From Prosapia bicincta (lineage: Eukaryota; Arthropoda; Insecta; Hemiptera; Cercopidae), in the NCBI GenBank assembly GCA_036971475.1, contig JBAIZL010000001.1:206470841-206534840 (forward strand): DNA of 64,000 nt, given 5' to 3'. The position numbers and the translations under genes are program-made. The notes under the pieces were generated by a model. That model was given only the letters and a program-made list of their open reading frames with translations. It was not told where the DNA came from and searched no databases. Numbering within the stretch: position 1 is the first letter of the stretch; each line of letters starts with the position of its first letter. Shown here piece after piece: positions 12,773 to 24,396 of the stretch.

Positions 12773-13045
12773 TAATTAAAGAATAAAAATATGGTACAAC
12801 TCACAAATATACAATTTTTTATTTCATACGCGTTTCAACGACTAATTTGTCGTCATCCTCAATGAAGATACACAAATCAAATTAACTAAAAAAATATATA
12901 TAATATATTAATAATATATTTTTTTTTATAGTAAATTTGATTTGTGTATCTTCACTGAGGATGACGACAAATTAGTCGTTGAAACGCGTATGAAATAAAA
13001 AATTGTATATTGGTGAGTTGTACCATATTTTTATTCTTTAATTAT
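12773..13045. mobile_element. Palindromic element, hairpin family 2
   Basis: Arms of about 115 bp: ATAATTAAAGAATAAAAATA at 12772 is matched by TATTTTTATTCTTTAATTAT ending near 13045. The inner arms carry ACGCGTTTCAACGACTAATT and its complement. The centre is an AT-rich loop at about 12891-12935. The sequence is unrelated to hairpin family 1 but has the same architecture: a near-perfect palindrome with no coding capacity and a hammerhead-like motif in each arm. Confidence 0.9.
12951..12994 (+). ncRNA. Hammerhead-ribozyme-like motif, exact core
   Basis: Plus strand: stem I UUCA (12951-12954), core CUGAGGA (12955-12961, fits CUGANGA), stem II GACGAC/GUCGUU with loop AAAUUA (six pairs, one G-U), core GAAA (12981-12984), palindromic stem III ACGCGU, position 17 = A, then UGAA (12991-12994) closing stem I with UUCA. 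All invariant positions are present. Stem III has no loop, suggesting dimeric folding. The inverted arm (minus strand, 12833-12865) holds the same motif with UUGAGGA in place of CUGAGGA, i.e. C3 changed. Function is inferred. Confidence 0.6.
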
Positions 13046-14159
13046 TTAAAACTATTTTGCAATATAATAAGTTAGTCTGTAAAGTTTCGGAGTAGCTCTG
13101 TGCCCTCCCAATTGCCAACCCTTATAATCCCTTTTCAACCACCCTCTCATTGCCTGGACTAGCAATTTGTTCCCTATTATGTTTTGCAAAATGTAAACTT
13201 ATTTTATTTATTAACAAAAATATAACAAACTTTATTTGGAATGAGAATAACAATTAAAGAACAACTGTACCAAAACTAAACAATTTCGTTATTAAATGAA
13301 CTGTATAGTTTCATTTCTTTAAACTTGACAATGTTATGAACCATAAAATTGATTTTCTTATAAAGTGTTATAGTCTTGGCATATTTTTTCATTATCTCGT
13401 ATCGTCTTTCCAATGAAACTACAATTCTATTGTATTCTACTGATATTTTTGCGACCAAGTAGAATAAGTTTGTATTTTGCACAATATAATAGGTGACCAA
13501 TGGTCCTTTATAATTCCGATGGAGGTATAGGTTTTGGTCGGCCGGCAGTCTGAGGGAACAACGCTCATATAAAATTTGATTTGGCTATATTATTAATCAA
13601 TTTTTTAATATTATTTGGGTAATAGTCTAGACATTTTTTAAATTTTAATAAAATGTGAAATAGTGTAATGATGTTTGTAGAATCTTATAATGTTTGACTC
13701 CCAAGATCTCCAAATATGTACAAGGAACGATTTTACAAATCAGTTAAAATAACGGAGGTAAAAGGGAGGGGTGAGACACGAAGAAAGAAGATAATTTCTA
13801 TAAAACTAAGAGAGCACTATTTGAGAGAGTTAGTCATTTTAATTTCAGTAGTTCGGTCTTCACACTCAAATAAACGCAGAATTGTTGGTACCTTATTTCA
13901 GAGACGATATCTGAAGCACAACGCAACGATAAATAATTCGGTTGACTAAACCTAAAATGAGACCACTTGGACAAAGTTGGTCTGTAATATATATGCTCGA
14001 GCAAGCAGCGGGACAAGTTGGGGCTAACCAAACTCTGCGGCATTATCACTCTTCCTCTAACACTTGTTCTACGTTAATTCTCTTCTTCCTAGAATTTATG
14101 TGACCTTGAAAATATTGTGACCTAGTTTCCACAACAAAAAATAAATGTAGTTACTTTTT
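13046..14159. other. Stretch without a recognisable gene
   Basis: AT-rich DNA. Overlapping frames on both strands at 13716-14049 show no domain and no clear splice sites. Confidence 0.5.
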
Positions 14160-15016
14160 CCAAGAGTAATAGGCTACTAACTGTAATAATAAATATATTA
14201 CTAACTGTAATAAAAATGTAGTACTAGATGTTAAGCCAAATGCAACTGTAATACTAAATGTAGGTAGTATTAACTGTGATACTAAATGCAGTTCTAACTG
14301 ATATACTACACGTATCACTGACTGTAATACTAAATTTAGTACTATTGTAATCCTAAATGCAGTACTAACTGTAATACTAAATGAATTACTAACTTTAATA
14401 ATAAATGTTGTAATAACTGTAACAATAAATTTAGTACCTAATGTGATGCTAAATGAAGTACTAACTGTAATAATAAATGCAGTATTAGCTGTAACACTAT
14501 ATGTAGGTAGTACTAAATGTGATACTAACTGTAATAATAAATGCAGTATTAACTGTAATACTATATGTAGGTAGTACTAAATGTGATACTAAATGCAGTA
14601 CTAACTGTAATACTAAATGAATTACTAACTTTAAGAATAAATGTAGTAATGACTGTAACAATAAATTTAGTACCTAATGTGATGTTAAATGAAGTACTAA
14701 CTGTAATAATAAATGCAGTATTAACTGTAATACTATATGTAGGTAGTACTAAATGCATTACTAAATGAAATACTAACTGTAATAATAAATATAGTAATAA
14801 CTGTAATAACAAATATATTACTAAATGTGATGCTAAATGCAGTACTGACTGTAATGATAAATGTATTACTAACTGTATTAATAAATGTATTACTAAATGT
14901 GATGCTAAATGTAGCACTGACTGTAATAATAAATGTAGTACTAACTATAATAATAAATGGAGTGCTGAATGTGATGCTAAATGCAGTATTGAATGTATTA
15001 ATAAATGTAATACTAA
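14160..15016. repeat. Degenerate ~15-bp tandem array with a ~236-bp higher-order repeat
   Basis: Units resemble ACTAACTGTAATAATAAATG and variants (ACTAAATGTAGTACT), in a loose 15-bp period. A longer block containing CTAAATGCAGTACTAACTG starts at 14353 and again at 14589, giving a higher-order unit of about 236 bp that includes the marker ATATGTAGGTAGTACTAAAT. Because 15 is a multiple of 3, stop-free variants leave several frames open, which explains the pseudo-proteins on both strands here. Confidence 0.88.
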
Positions 15017-15875
15017 TGCGGGGGGGGGGGGTGCAAGCTTGTAGAAATTTGGGGCATTAACTTGAGAGCTTGAAGAAATCTAGAACAATATTGTTAGATG
15101 GGGGAGGCCGTGAACTTAAAAATAAAAAGATAAAAACGCCACATAGGCCAACAGAGTGAAAAGGTTGCGGTATTGCGAATTTCTCCCAAACTGTAGAAGT
15201 TGATAATAAAAGGTCCCAACCTCTAAATGTTTTCATTATATTGCAAGCATATTATAATAGATTTCTTTTTATATTTCCGTTTTGCAGATAAATTCCATCT
15301 CTAAATTATAATTTGTTGCACTTTAGAAAGCATTTATCTCCCGCACTTCTCTTACATTTCCATTCTTGATTAACGAAGTTTTACTTTGCAATGTCACTAT
15401 TTTTAAAATAACATAGAAGCGGAGAGTTCTCTCTACAGAGGACTAGTGTTGTAATTCTTAGAAGTATATTCCAATGTGGTTGTACGGTCATCTAGAGGAT
15501 TATTTATATGCTTTGTCTAACCTACTTTTCAGGATTCTAATATTCTAAAAACGAGTAACTCCCGCCAATCTATAAAAGTTTTTATGCCTAATAATGAATG
15601 TTTTTAAATTTTGTATCTCAGGTGCAAGGGATAAAATGAAATCTCTTCACACATTCTTTAGAGCCTAGTTCCGGGTTCGTTTTTTAGAACTTTCTCACAG
15701 CTCTTTTTCTGACTTTAGTGTTGTTCGGTTTACCGCTTGAATATCTGTTTCAAGTCAATCACTTTCTTCTTTTCTTCCATTTTCGAAAGCGATAAACTTC
15801 ATATTAAAACCAAAACTCTTCCAATATGTCATTTAAAATTGATTTTAGGTAAAATATTACGTCTACCATCAACTT
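15017..15875. other. Poly-G run, then stretch without a gene
   Basis: A G-run of about 11 lies at 15020-15030 at the edge of the 15-bp array. The rest is AT-rich with nothing recognisable. Confidence 0.5.
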
Positions 15876-16480
15876 AATATCCGCTCACCTAAGGCTTTTA
15901 AACATGTTCAAAGTGTTATCATTCTATTTTAATATCCGCTCACCTAAGGCTTTTAAACTTGTTCAAAGTGTTATCATTCTAGTTTAATATTCGCTCACCT
16001 AAGGCTTTTAAACTTGTTCAAAGTGTTATCATTCTATTTTAATATCCGCTCACCTAAGGCTTTTAAACTTGTTCAAAGTGTTATCATTCTATTTTAATAT
16101 TCGCTCACCTAAGGCTTTTAAACTTGTTCAAAGTGTTATCATTCTATTTTAATATCCGCTCACCTAAGGCTTTTAAACTTGTTCAAAGTGTTATCATTCT
16201 ATTTTAATATCCGCTCACCTAAGGCTTTTAAACTTGTTCAAAGTGTTATCATTCTATTTTAATATCCGCTCACCTAAGGCTTTTAAACTTGTTCAAAGTG
16301 TTATCATTCTATTTTAATATCCGCTCACCTAAGGCTTTTAAACTTGTTCAAAGTGTTATCATTCTATTTTAATATCCGCTCACCTAAGGCTTTTAAACTT
16401 GTTCAAAGTGTTATCATTCTATTTTAATATCCGCTCACCTAAGGCTTTTAAACATGTTCAAAGTGTTATCATTCTATTTT
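15876..16480. repeat. 55-bp tandem array, 11 near-identical copies
   Basis: The landmark CCGCTCACCTAAGGCTTTTA recurs every 55 bp from 15881 to 16431; the array ends at 16480. Internal units are almost identical apart from CCGCTC/TCGCTC. The first and the last unit share AACATGTTC, whereas all inner units have AACTTGTTC. There are no spacers between units. This homogeneity points to recent unequal exchange or slippage. Confidence 0.97.
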
Positions 16481-17471
16481 CCTCTAAAATCTATAACTTG
16501 TTTCTAGATGCATAAATGACAACTTTTAAGCCCTCCTTATAGTTTGGATTACTCTTGTTCTGAACTTCAATGCAGTGGCTGTCCAACTTCAAGTGTATCC
16601 TATAAGCTGGATTATAAGTTGGTTATTCTGCGTTGGGGAGTATTAGATTAAACATATTTTAGGTTTATAGAATAATATAACCAAAGGCCTTCAAACTGGA
16701 ACACAGCTGATGTTTACCGCAACTGTCTCGCCTACCATATTCAGTATTTCGTTATTTCATTTAATTATATTTTCCATTAATAATGATGGAACATTGTGTT
16801 CAGTAACAAATAAGTTTTGACAACAAGATACGTTGTATTCAGCTTCAGCTCTCGTGTGTTTTTATTTTCATTCATTTGGAAGATTCAAACGGGAATAATT
16901 GCTACTTAAAATTTTTACAAATTAATCTATTTTGTACAGTGTACTTTAAAAGTCTAATAAATTTACTTAAAACATTGGACTGTGTATTTAATATGTTTAG
17001 CTTGCCTATAGTACCACTTACGTTTTGTTTCTATTTAGGACGGGAGCTTCGCCAGATGTGTTCCATTGTCAACTCAGATTGTCACTGTATCTAACTAATA
17101 ATACGTTTTTAGATGATGAATTTATTTTAATAAGAGTTAAAATGATCCACATAAACTTTATTGTATTACTGTCCGGATAAATATTGACAAACTTATGCAA
17201 TAAATTGACATATAATTAAGAGTTGTATTTCTATAAATTTGCAAGGCCATTTATATTTTAAAAGTGGATTAGAATAACTAGGATACAGCGTTTTCTTAAT
17301 TTCAATGTTTCAGCTGCTTTCACCTGTAAAAAAGGTACGTTGCAATCCCCGTAAGTATTTCCTGAGGGGAATAAATGCCCCTTGATTCAATGAGCTATTC
17401 CACGACTCTTACCGAACAGTTTCACCCTCACACCTCTTCAACACTTATCTTCTATAAGGTAGATACAACCT

Positions 17472-17504
<33 letters not shown>

Positions 17505-18701
17505 AGAAGAACAAACTATATACCTACAAACCCATTCCAGTAATATTATCTGATCTTTAAAACGGAAATACTAAATGCTTAGCATGCCTGTATCAGGTGA
17601 TACAGTGCTACGATATATAAATACAGTGCTCTGCTCCGTAAACCACCAAGTATTCTGTATGTTTTATTCATTTTCCAGTATAAATGAGAATACAAAGTGA
17701 GTGCAAGACACTCTCTCTAGAGACTCCATAACAAGGTAGTTATAAGAAAATACTGTTCCCTACCTTCTAACATACGGATATCTAAGCACCCAGAGCACCT
17801 ATATCAATCAGCTCGATGTTCCACCAGAGCTTTTTATTTTCCCTTCATTTACCCAATAATTACAGTTCTGTTTCATTTTAATGAATTTGAATTATTCATG
17901 GAAAACGTTCAACAGCTTCTAACATGGTCACAAATCATGAATCTTTTACTAATGGTAAAATGTTTTCGATATGCTCATGAGTTTCAGACACGGTTCAAGA
18001 GTGGTTCAACTGTAAGAGGTGGTGCGTATTGAAGCTCGGAGCAAGATTAACAAAAACATGCATTAATAGAGATATCTGTAAAATAATGAGATCTATATTG
18101 ACCCTACTTTGTAGAAAGTAAATCAAGGTGGTCACAATTTATTTATAATCAACGTTCTTTCCTACTAATTGTATCAGATGTAATTTTTTCAGGTGTAAGT
18201 ATAACTATTTTGGGATCCCTGCCTTATTCAAAGAAATAGACTGAAATCAGCTTTATCTTTCTGTAAAAATGAAAGTCTTTCTCTTTTACATTTTTTTTTT
18301 ACTTATCGTTAAGTCTTTTTTTCCATGATATAAACATTATAGTATAATTTGCAAAAAGATAATTTGTCTGTTACAAAATAATTTTCGTATAGACTATAAC
18401 TAATTTTTCCGTTTATTAGTGTTCGATGTTGCCTTCTCTGACATGTATTCTTAATACTTAAATATTTCTGAAGCATATCGTGTTACAATTGGTTTTTCAT
18501 ATTTACGATAACAAAGACAGCTTGAAAATGTAATATTGACCATTTTATGAGGGCACAGAAGTTTGTGCACGTGTGAAAAATATCAACATCTTCCGTTTGA
18601 TACCAGAACCGGAAATTACATTGTCAATGTAAAGTCATTTTAGCTGAGTTAGTCTTTCCCGTTTGAAAATATAGCATAGCCAATAAAATACATTTTTTAT
18701 T
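16481..18701. other. Stretch without a recognisable gene
   Basis: AT-rich DNA. It holds an A-run of about 27 at 17477-17503, which could be a retroelement tail, but no SINE or LINE body is recognisable upstream. Confidence 0.5.
17477..17503. repeat. Poly-A tract
   Basis: An uninterrupted A-run of about 27 after ACCTAATT. No recognisable retroelement precedes it. Confidence 0.9.
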
Positions 18702-18977
18702 TTGCCCTCTCGATCGTATAAACTTAATATTTTTAGATACAGTAAATTTATATTACACTTTTACATTCTGTTCTTTTTATCTCATGGGGATCAATTTATT
18801 TATGGAACCTCATCAATCCTTCCTATACCCTATAATCATGATACATCAACTAAACCTCGTGAGCAGCATTTATTAATGATGGGTGAAGCCAAATCCAAAG
18901 AAGCTAAAAATAATAAAGCAATAGTAGTGACTGTAATACCGAGAAACGAAACCACAACTTACAGAAGTCTCCGTTAA
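18702..18977 (+). CDS. Unrecognised open reading frame, possible exon
   Basis: A 91-codon frame. The first third is Phe/Ile/Leu-rich and could be intronic readthrough. From about residue 36 the composition becomes balanced: SSILPIPYNHDTSTKPREQH, then AKSKEAKNNKAIVVTVIPRN, then ETTTYRSLR and a stop. This polar, lysine-rich C-terminal half looks more like coding sequence than the local background. No family is recognised. It lies 0.5 kb upstream of the frame at 19500 on the same strand. Confidence 0.2.
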   Translation: MPSRSYKLNIFRYSKFILHFYILFFLSHGDQFIYGTSSILPIPYNHDTSTKPREQHLLMMGEAKSKEAKNNKAIVVTVIPRNETTTYRSLR

Positions 18978-19499
18978 ATTTAAGGTTCCGTTGAAATCGA
19001 GCTAATTTCAATTTCAGTCTATATTATCTTTTAGAAATGAAATTCAAATTATTTTTGTTTTGACAATACACCGTCGCATCCTGATGAAGATCTACTGTAG
19101 TCTGATGAGATCCGTGATTTATTTTTACCCGCAACAATTACGAGCCTAATCCCGCCGATGTATTAGGGTTAATTGGGTATGAAACCAAATACAGTCGTTA
19201 CCTTCTACAATCTCTCTTGAAAGTGACTGAAAGGGAAGAAAGCATTGTAGGCTTTCTAGAAAAAAGTACAGTTAAATAAGTTATGTACTGTATAGCCAAA
19301 TCAAGAAACGAAATAAGAGAAGAAATATTAAGTAACCTAAGTCATAATAACATTGTTGACTGTCATTGATCCACAATAAGAAACAGTTTTGACATTTCTT
19401 ATCAAGTAACTTCCAGGTTGTCATAATGGATAAATAAGGATAAACGTAAGTAAGTAACGATAACACATGTTGTGACTATTGAAATGATACATACAACTA

Positions 19500-19693
19500 G
19501 TGAAAGCAGCGATGCCAACAATAAAGATGATTGTTCGAATGGGAAAGTACATGAAGGAAAACGTCACGGTGAAGGAGCGGCCTTGGAAACTGCACTGATA
19601 ATAGACACCACGCAAAGAGATGTGCTTCTGATCCATCTACGCGACACCGCAGCTCGAAAACGATCTGATAAGCAGACGCAGACGACACTTTAA
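19500..19693 (+). CDS. Candidate terminal exon, unknown protein
   Basis: The plus-strand frame reads ESSDANNKDDCSNGKVHEGK, then RHGEGAALETALIIDTTQRD, then VLLIHLRDTAARKRSDKQTQ, ending TTL and TAA at 19691. GC content and residue balance stand out from the surroundings. A possible acceptor is CATACAACTAG just before 19500, although its pyrimidine tract is poor. An upstream ATG at 19472 also keeps the frame. The extreme C-terminus, QTTL, would resemble a class I PDZ ligand (S/T-x-hydrophobic), which is speculative. The opposite strand is also open over 19497-19688, so the coding strand is not certain. No family recognised. Confidence 0.33.
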
Positions 19694-21524
19694 AACATTT
19701 TCCAAAAGATTTAGCAACCGTTATCTATGTAAGTACTGTAATCAATACTGTTCTTTAAACGTATTTTGTGACTTCTTAGTTATTGTGTTAGAGTTCATTG
19801 AAACCTGTATTTTTGCTAACGTACAGGTACGTATTGTGGTGTATTCCAAGTTTTCATATTTCCAAGGAGGACTCGGTCCCATCAACCTCGAATTATCGAG
19901 ACTCTACTGTGTGTTTGATTTCCTAATAGAAAAATATACTAATTGTAGATAAAAAAAAGATATATTCCTGAGTGGACATACATTTTATTACTATAGTTAT
20001 TAGAAATAGATAATAGTGTAAGCGATGCTCTTGTATTTGAGGAAATCGACAATATACGATGAATATTAGGCTTGCATAGAGTTAAAACGAGTTTAAGGAT
20101 ATATACCAACGTTTAAGGCTCAGACCGAGGCTCCATCAAGATGCAAATTAGACCAGACGGTAGAGAAGGACTAGGGATTTATAACTAGTTTAAATGTATT
20201 AAGCTAGTGTGGTTGGTAGTTTGACACTGAAATCCGCTAGTCGTAATATATTGTTCAGATATTTGTAGAAATAAAATAAACTATATTAGCGGAGTTTATA
20301 AATTGGAATTGCTTCTAGGGAATTGCACTCCACTATCTCTTCATTCGCAGAGCTTTCAATTACTTCAACATAAAATACCCCTCTTTATCCTTTTCAACTC
20401 GATGTAATATTTTTACCCATAAATATACGACACGCTTCATGCTCTTGTTAGAGTCATAATGTAATTGAGTTTAAAATTACTAAAACATAAACGAATAAAT
20501 AATTAAAGAGTAATTTTAGCTTGGTGCAATATGCCTATTGTAAAGGTTTAAGGTAGACGCGCTGTAACAGGTTAGCTGCCCTACATTCTAAACATTTGAA
20601 ACCTAATTTAATACAATTATATTTTGACTTAATGAAATAAAGTAACTATAAGTAAAATATATTGAAAATAATTTTAAAAGAATTTTAATGAAGGTAAAAT
20701 ATGAAGTTTCCTACATGCAAATACAATTATACGTTAAATAATATGATTATTATTTTGTTGGTATTTCTAAATTCTGGAGAATTGAATGTTCTTAAGCACT
20801 TAATTTGACACTAAGTTTACTGAAAATGTGGGATTTTTATAGTTTAAAAGTGAAGAGCTAGTATTATTTGAGATGCCTAAGAGGGTTATGAACAGAATAA
20901 CTGTGGTATTAAAGTAGGGACATAATCTCCCCCACGCGGTAGAGGATATAAATATTCGAAACACCTGTTTCAGATAACGGCATACCTGAAATTAACCTAA
21001 TTATCACAGTCATGTGAATGTGTATAATGTTTACATAAGTGCCCATGAACAAAGAAGGATTTAGTAAAGAAATTAGGATTCGAGAAAAGAAAGTACATAA
21101 TGATCCCGTGGTATTCGGATTAGGATTAAATTAATCATCGTATGAGTAGTTGAGGTAGTTAGCCAAAGAAGACACCCTTAACTGGGGTTACCCGGTGCTT
21201 GAACAGGATTCTTAAAGGGAAAATGTTTTACTTTTATAAGAAGAACCTCTATTTGTAAAGTAGTCAAATTCTACTTATCTAAATAGTTTCTGAAATTATT
21301 TTATAGTGGGTAAGAAAGGGGTTCGTTCAGAATATGCATACAAAGGTTGAATATTTCTCGTTTTACTGTTTAATAAATTTTAAGAATAAAAGGCATGGAC
21401 TCTATAAATACCGTTAATATTAATATATTCTAGCAGCAGATATCAATACATCACGAGCGTGTTATATCATCTAAAGGAAAAGCGTTGAGTTTTAAATAGT
21501 AATTCGTTCAACTCATAGTAATCT
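19694..21524. other. Stretch without a recognisable gene
   Basis: AT-rich DNA with no supported feature. Confidence 0.5.
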
Positions 21525-21725
21525 GCCATTTTATTACACCCTATCGAAATGTAATATATTCACAGGTTATTTAACAAAGGGCAGAACAAAATTTTATGGT
21601 CTAGTTTACCGCTGTAGGCTTGGATATACAACCTGTTTATATGTAAAGATGTGACGAAAATTGACACTGTAAAAGCACTGATGTACACGTGTCACAGTCA
21701 GTTTACTCTGACACCAATTTCCTGA
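21525..21725 (+). repeat. Dispersed repeat family Z, diverged copy
   Basis: GCCATTTTATTACACCCTAT ... TATTCACAGGTTATTTAACAAAG ... and GTCACAGTCAGTTTACT follow the same order as the copies at 32.6 and 33.8 kb. Similarity is patchy, so boundaries are approximate. Confidence 0.45.
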
Positions 21726-24396
21726 AACTATGGTTCAGTACAATATTCTACCTAGTCTGAACTGAATTAATTATTATAATAACGACCACTCTTTGGAAAT
21801 AGTGAATTATTTAAGCGTAGTGTTTGGCAATTTTGATTGTTTTTTGTCTATGAATATTTTATGTAATATTTGGGAATTGAGTGTATGTCAAATTATTGTA
21901 TTCGTAAAACTTATAATTGTATAACATTAAGTCGAACGAAAAGTTTATCGCACTGTAATTTTCTTCCTATGTATTTTTCCAATCAGGAATGTTGAAATCT
22001 AATCTGTTTATATTGCACCCGTATTGGTTACAATATTCTCTAACATGTTACGTTATTTCACGTTTCAAAGGCTTTAACAGGAAAATTGACAAGTAAAATC
22101 TATTGTTTCATGTTATTTTGGAAAGCTAATAATATTAAATTGTATGGTAAATAAACTAAAAAAGTCTGTTACAAATATCAGTTTTCAACTCATTCACATG
22201 GTAATAATACCTATTAGGAATTGAAAATATTATAAAATAAATCATCCAGTATAACTTCCTTGAAGTAAAAAATTAAATATTTAGATTTTTTCAGAAATTA
22301 TCTACAACATATATAGATATAATTTAGACAACAAATATATAAAGCGTAAATGATTCTATAATTTAATGTAAAGAAATGATAAATTTAGAAAAGCATTTAG
22401 GTATTATCAAGGAAATATAATAATAATATCCTATTTTGGTGTTCAAATTTTACCGGTTTTGAAATATTGAATTGTCCTGAAGGGAGAATTGGTAAGTTCA
22501 CACATAAGGCAAGTCTACTTAGGTAAGCGACCTTAGCTACTCATGAGACGAATAGTTTTATGCTTATCTCAGTAACACGTGATCATTATGTATCTCCCTT
22601 ATAGTAATGCTCTTATTTGTAATTAATGGAGTAGGTCGTAACGTTTTTATTGCATCTTTACCAATCTAATAAAACTTTTATATTCGACATCTTTTAGAAG
22701 ATATTGTTCAACAATATAACCAAGTTATTATTTTTTTAATTTTAACATATTGAAAAGAAGATGGTTACTAAGCAGCATTTGGTAGAGTATTTTACGAAAA
22801 AAGGAAGAATAAAGAAATATGCTGAAAAAAACGATAGTGACAGAGAGTGCCTTGTCTCAAGCACAACCATTTTTTCCAAGTACACTAAGATAGATTGTTA
22901 GTGTGGAGAATAGCCTGTCTAACGTGTGAAAGCATTACCCCATCGAATCCATTTTCAATCTCGTGATGGGTGACTTATATGCCATTCTCTAAACGGGGAG
23001 CGTATTGCCATCACCTGTGGTACCAGTATGGACGGGTCTTGCAACCTTACTGTAAGGGCTGGACTGATTACTGGCCCGTCCCTGGGACGAAACGAACTCT
23101 AAATATACATTAAGGTTCTACCGTTTATCGAAAAAAAATCGGTACCAGTAAAACTATCCTAACGGTCATCAAATCTCAAATAGATGTAATCAGTACCCCG
23201 TGTTTTTAGTTTGGTACAAGTATCGCAACTCCATCTACACTCGGTAGTTACTATGGGCCGGACCATCAGACGCGGGACCTGGTCTTGAGTGGCATAAGTA
23301 GGGTTGACTCTAGTTTAAGGGTGCAATATGTAAGATTGCAAAGTCTTGTCAGCTGTGGACCTAAGGCCGATATTATGGTAGTTTTGATTTGAAATAGTTA
23401 TTCAGTATTCGGGTTTATATCCTTTAGCATAGCCTTATGTAGAAATACTTGTTGACGATTTTTTTTTTAAATGTACCTACTCATGTGGCCCGTAAAGATA
23501 TAATTATAACATAAATAATCAGTTGTTTAAATGGGCTCTGAATGAATATCTGACCCATTAACGTTAATTATTATTTAGCTACTCTAAACAAGCTTGATTT
23601 TTATTATATTCTATAAAAATTATTCAACCAAATACATAATTTACGGCAAATATTTCCAGTTTATTACCATCCTCAGAACTGCAATTAATACTAACAGAAG
23701 GAAACAAAAAATATACTGCCTTGAGGACCAGAATGGTTGCGGCTCACAAACCCCCACCTCGTAAGCGAGTAGTGGGACCTCTACAGCTTGTCTAGCTTTC
23801 CAGACGCCGGCTGGGACTTACCGCGCTTTCCCGACTAGACGGAATGCCTTACTGCTAAATGTCGGCAAAGAAAAACTAAGCACTGGTCAAAGTAAACCGT
23901 ATGAAGTACTGATACGCTGAGGTTGGCTGAGAATACCTCCACGTTACCGTCCAACAACAATGGACGCCGTATCATACAATAATATACGCGTACAGGATTG
24001 GTACATTTAGTAGTCATTGTGACTTGCGGCCTCTGTGTAGATTTTTACTTCTGATGATTGGACCTGTATGTAATGTCACCTTGGTATACAGACAACGCTG
24101 TTTTTATGCACCTTGACCGAACTACTAGAAATAATATCTCTCTCAAGTAATGGTAACGCTGTAGTGGTCCTGAAGAGTTCTAGAACTGAGGGAATAGAAC
24201 CGAATAGTACACGTCTTACTCAATAACCATTCCGTGACAAGTCTAGGCTTAGAAGTATCTGGTGACACATAGATCTTGAGGCTTGAAAGAATCCAGACCC
24301 CAATGTTCGGGGCTAGACTAGTTAACGAGCGCAAGAGTCATGAGTTTGAGATCGAATTCGTGAATGGAATGGTTTTACACTCTGCATTGTATAGGC
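21726..24396. other. Stretch without a recognisable gene; GC-richer blocks
   Basis: Mostly AT-rich. Two blocks, about 22860-23360 and 23700-24390, are clearly GC-richer than the surroundings and may be old transposon or exon remains. I could not read a conserved domain in any frame, and apparent frames at 23835-24334 show nothing familiar. Confidence 0.45.

Noticed and set aside
14561..15060. Open frames of up to 118 codons with VLTVI- and HLVIHL-like repeats
   Set aside because: Product of the 15-bp tandem repeat, whose length is a multiple of three; open on both strands.
15876..16480. Regular repeats resembling a CRISPR array
   Set aside because: Units are contiguous 55-bp tandem copies with no unique spacers, and the sequence context is eukaryotic.
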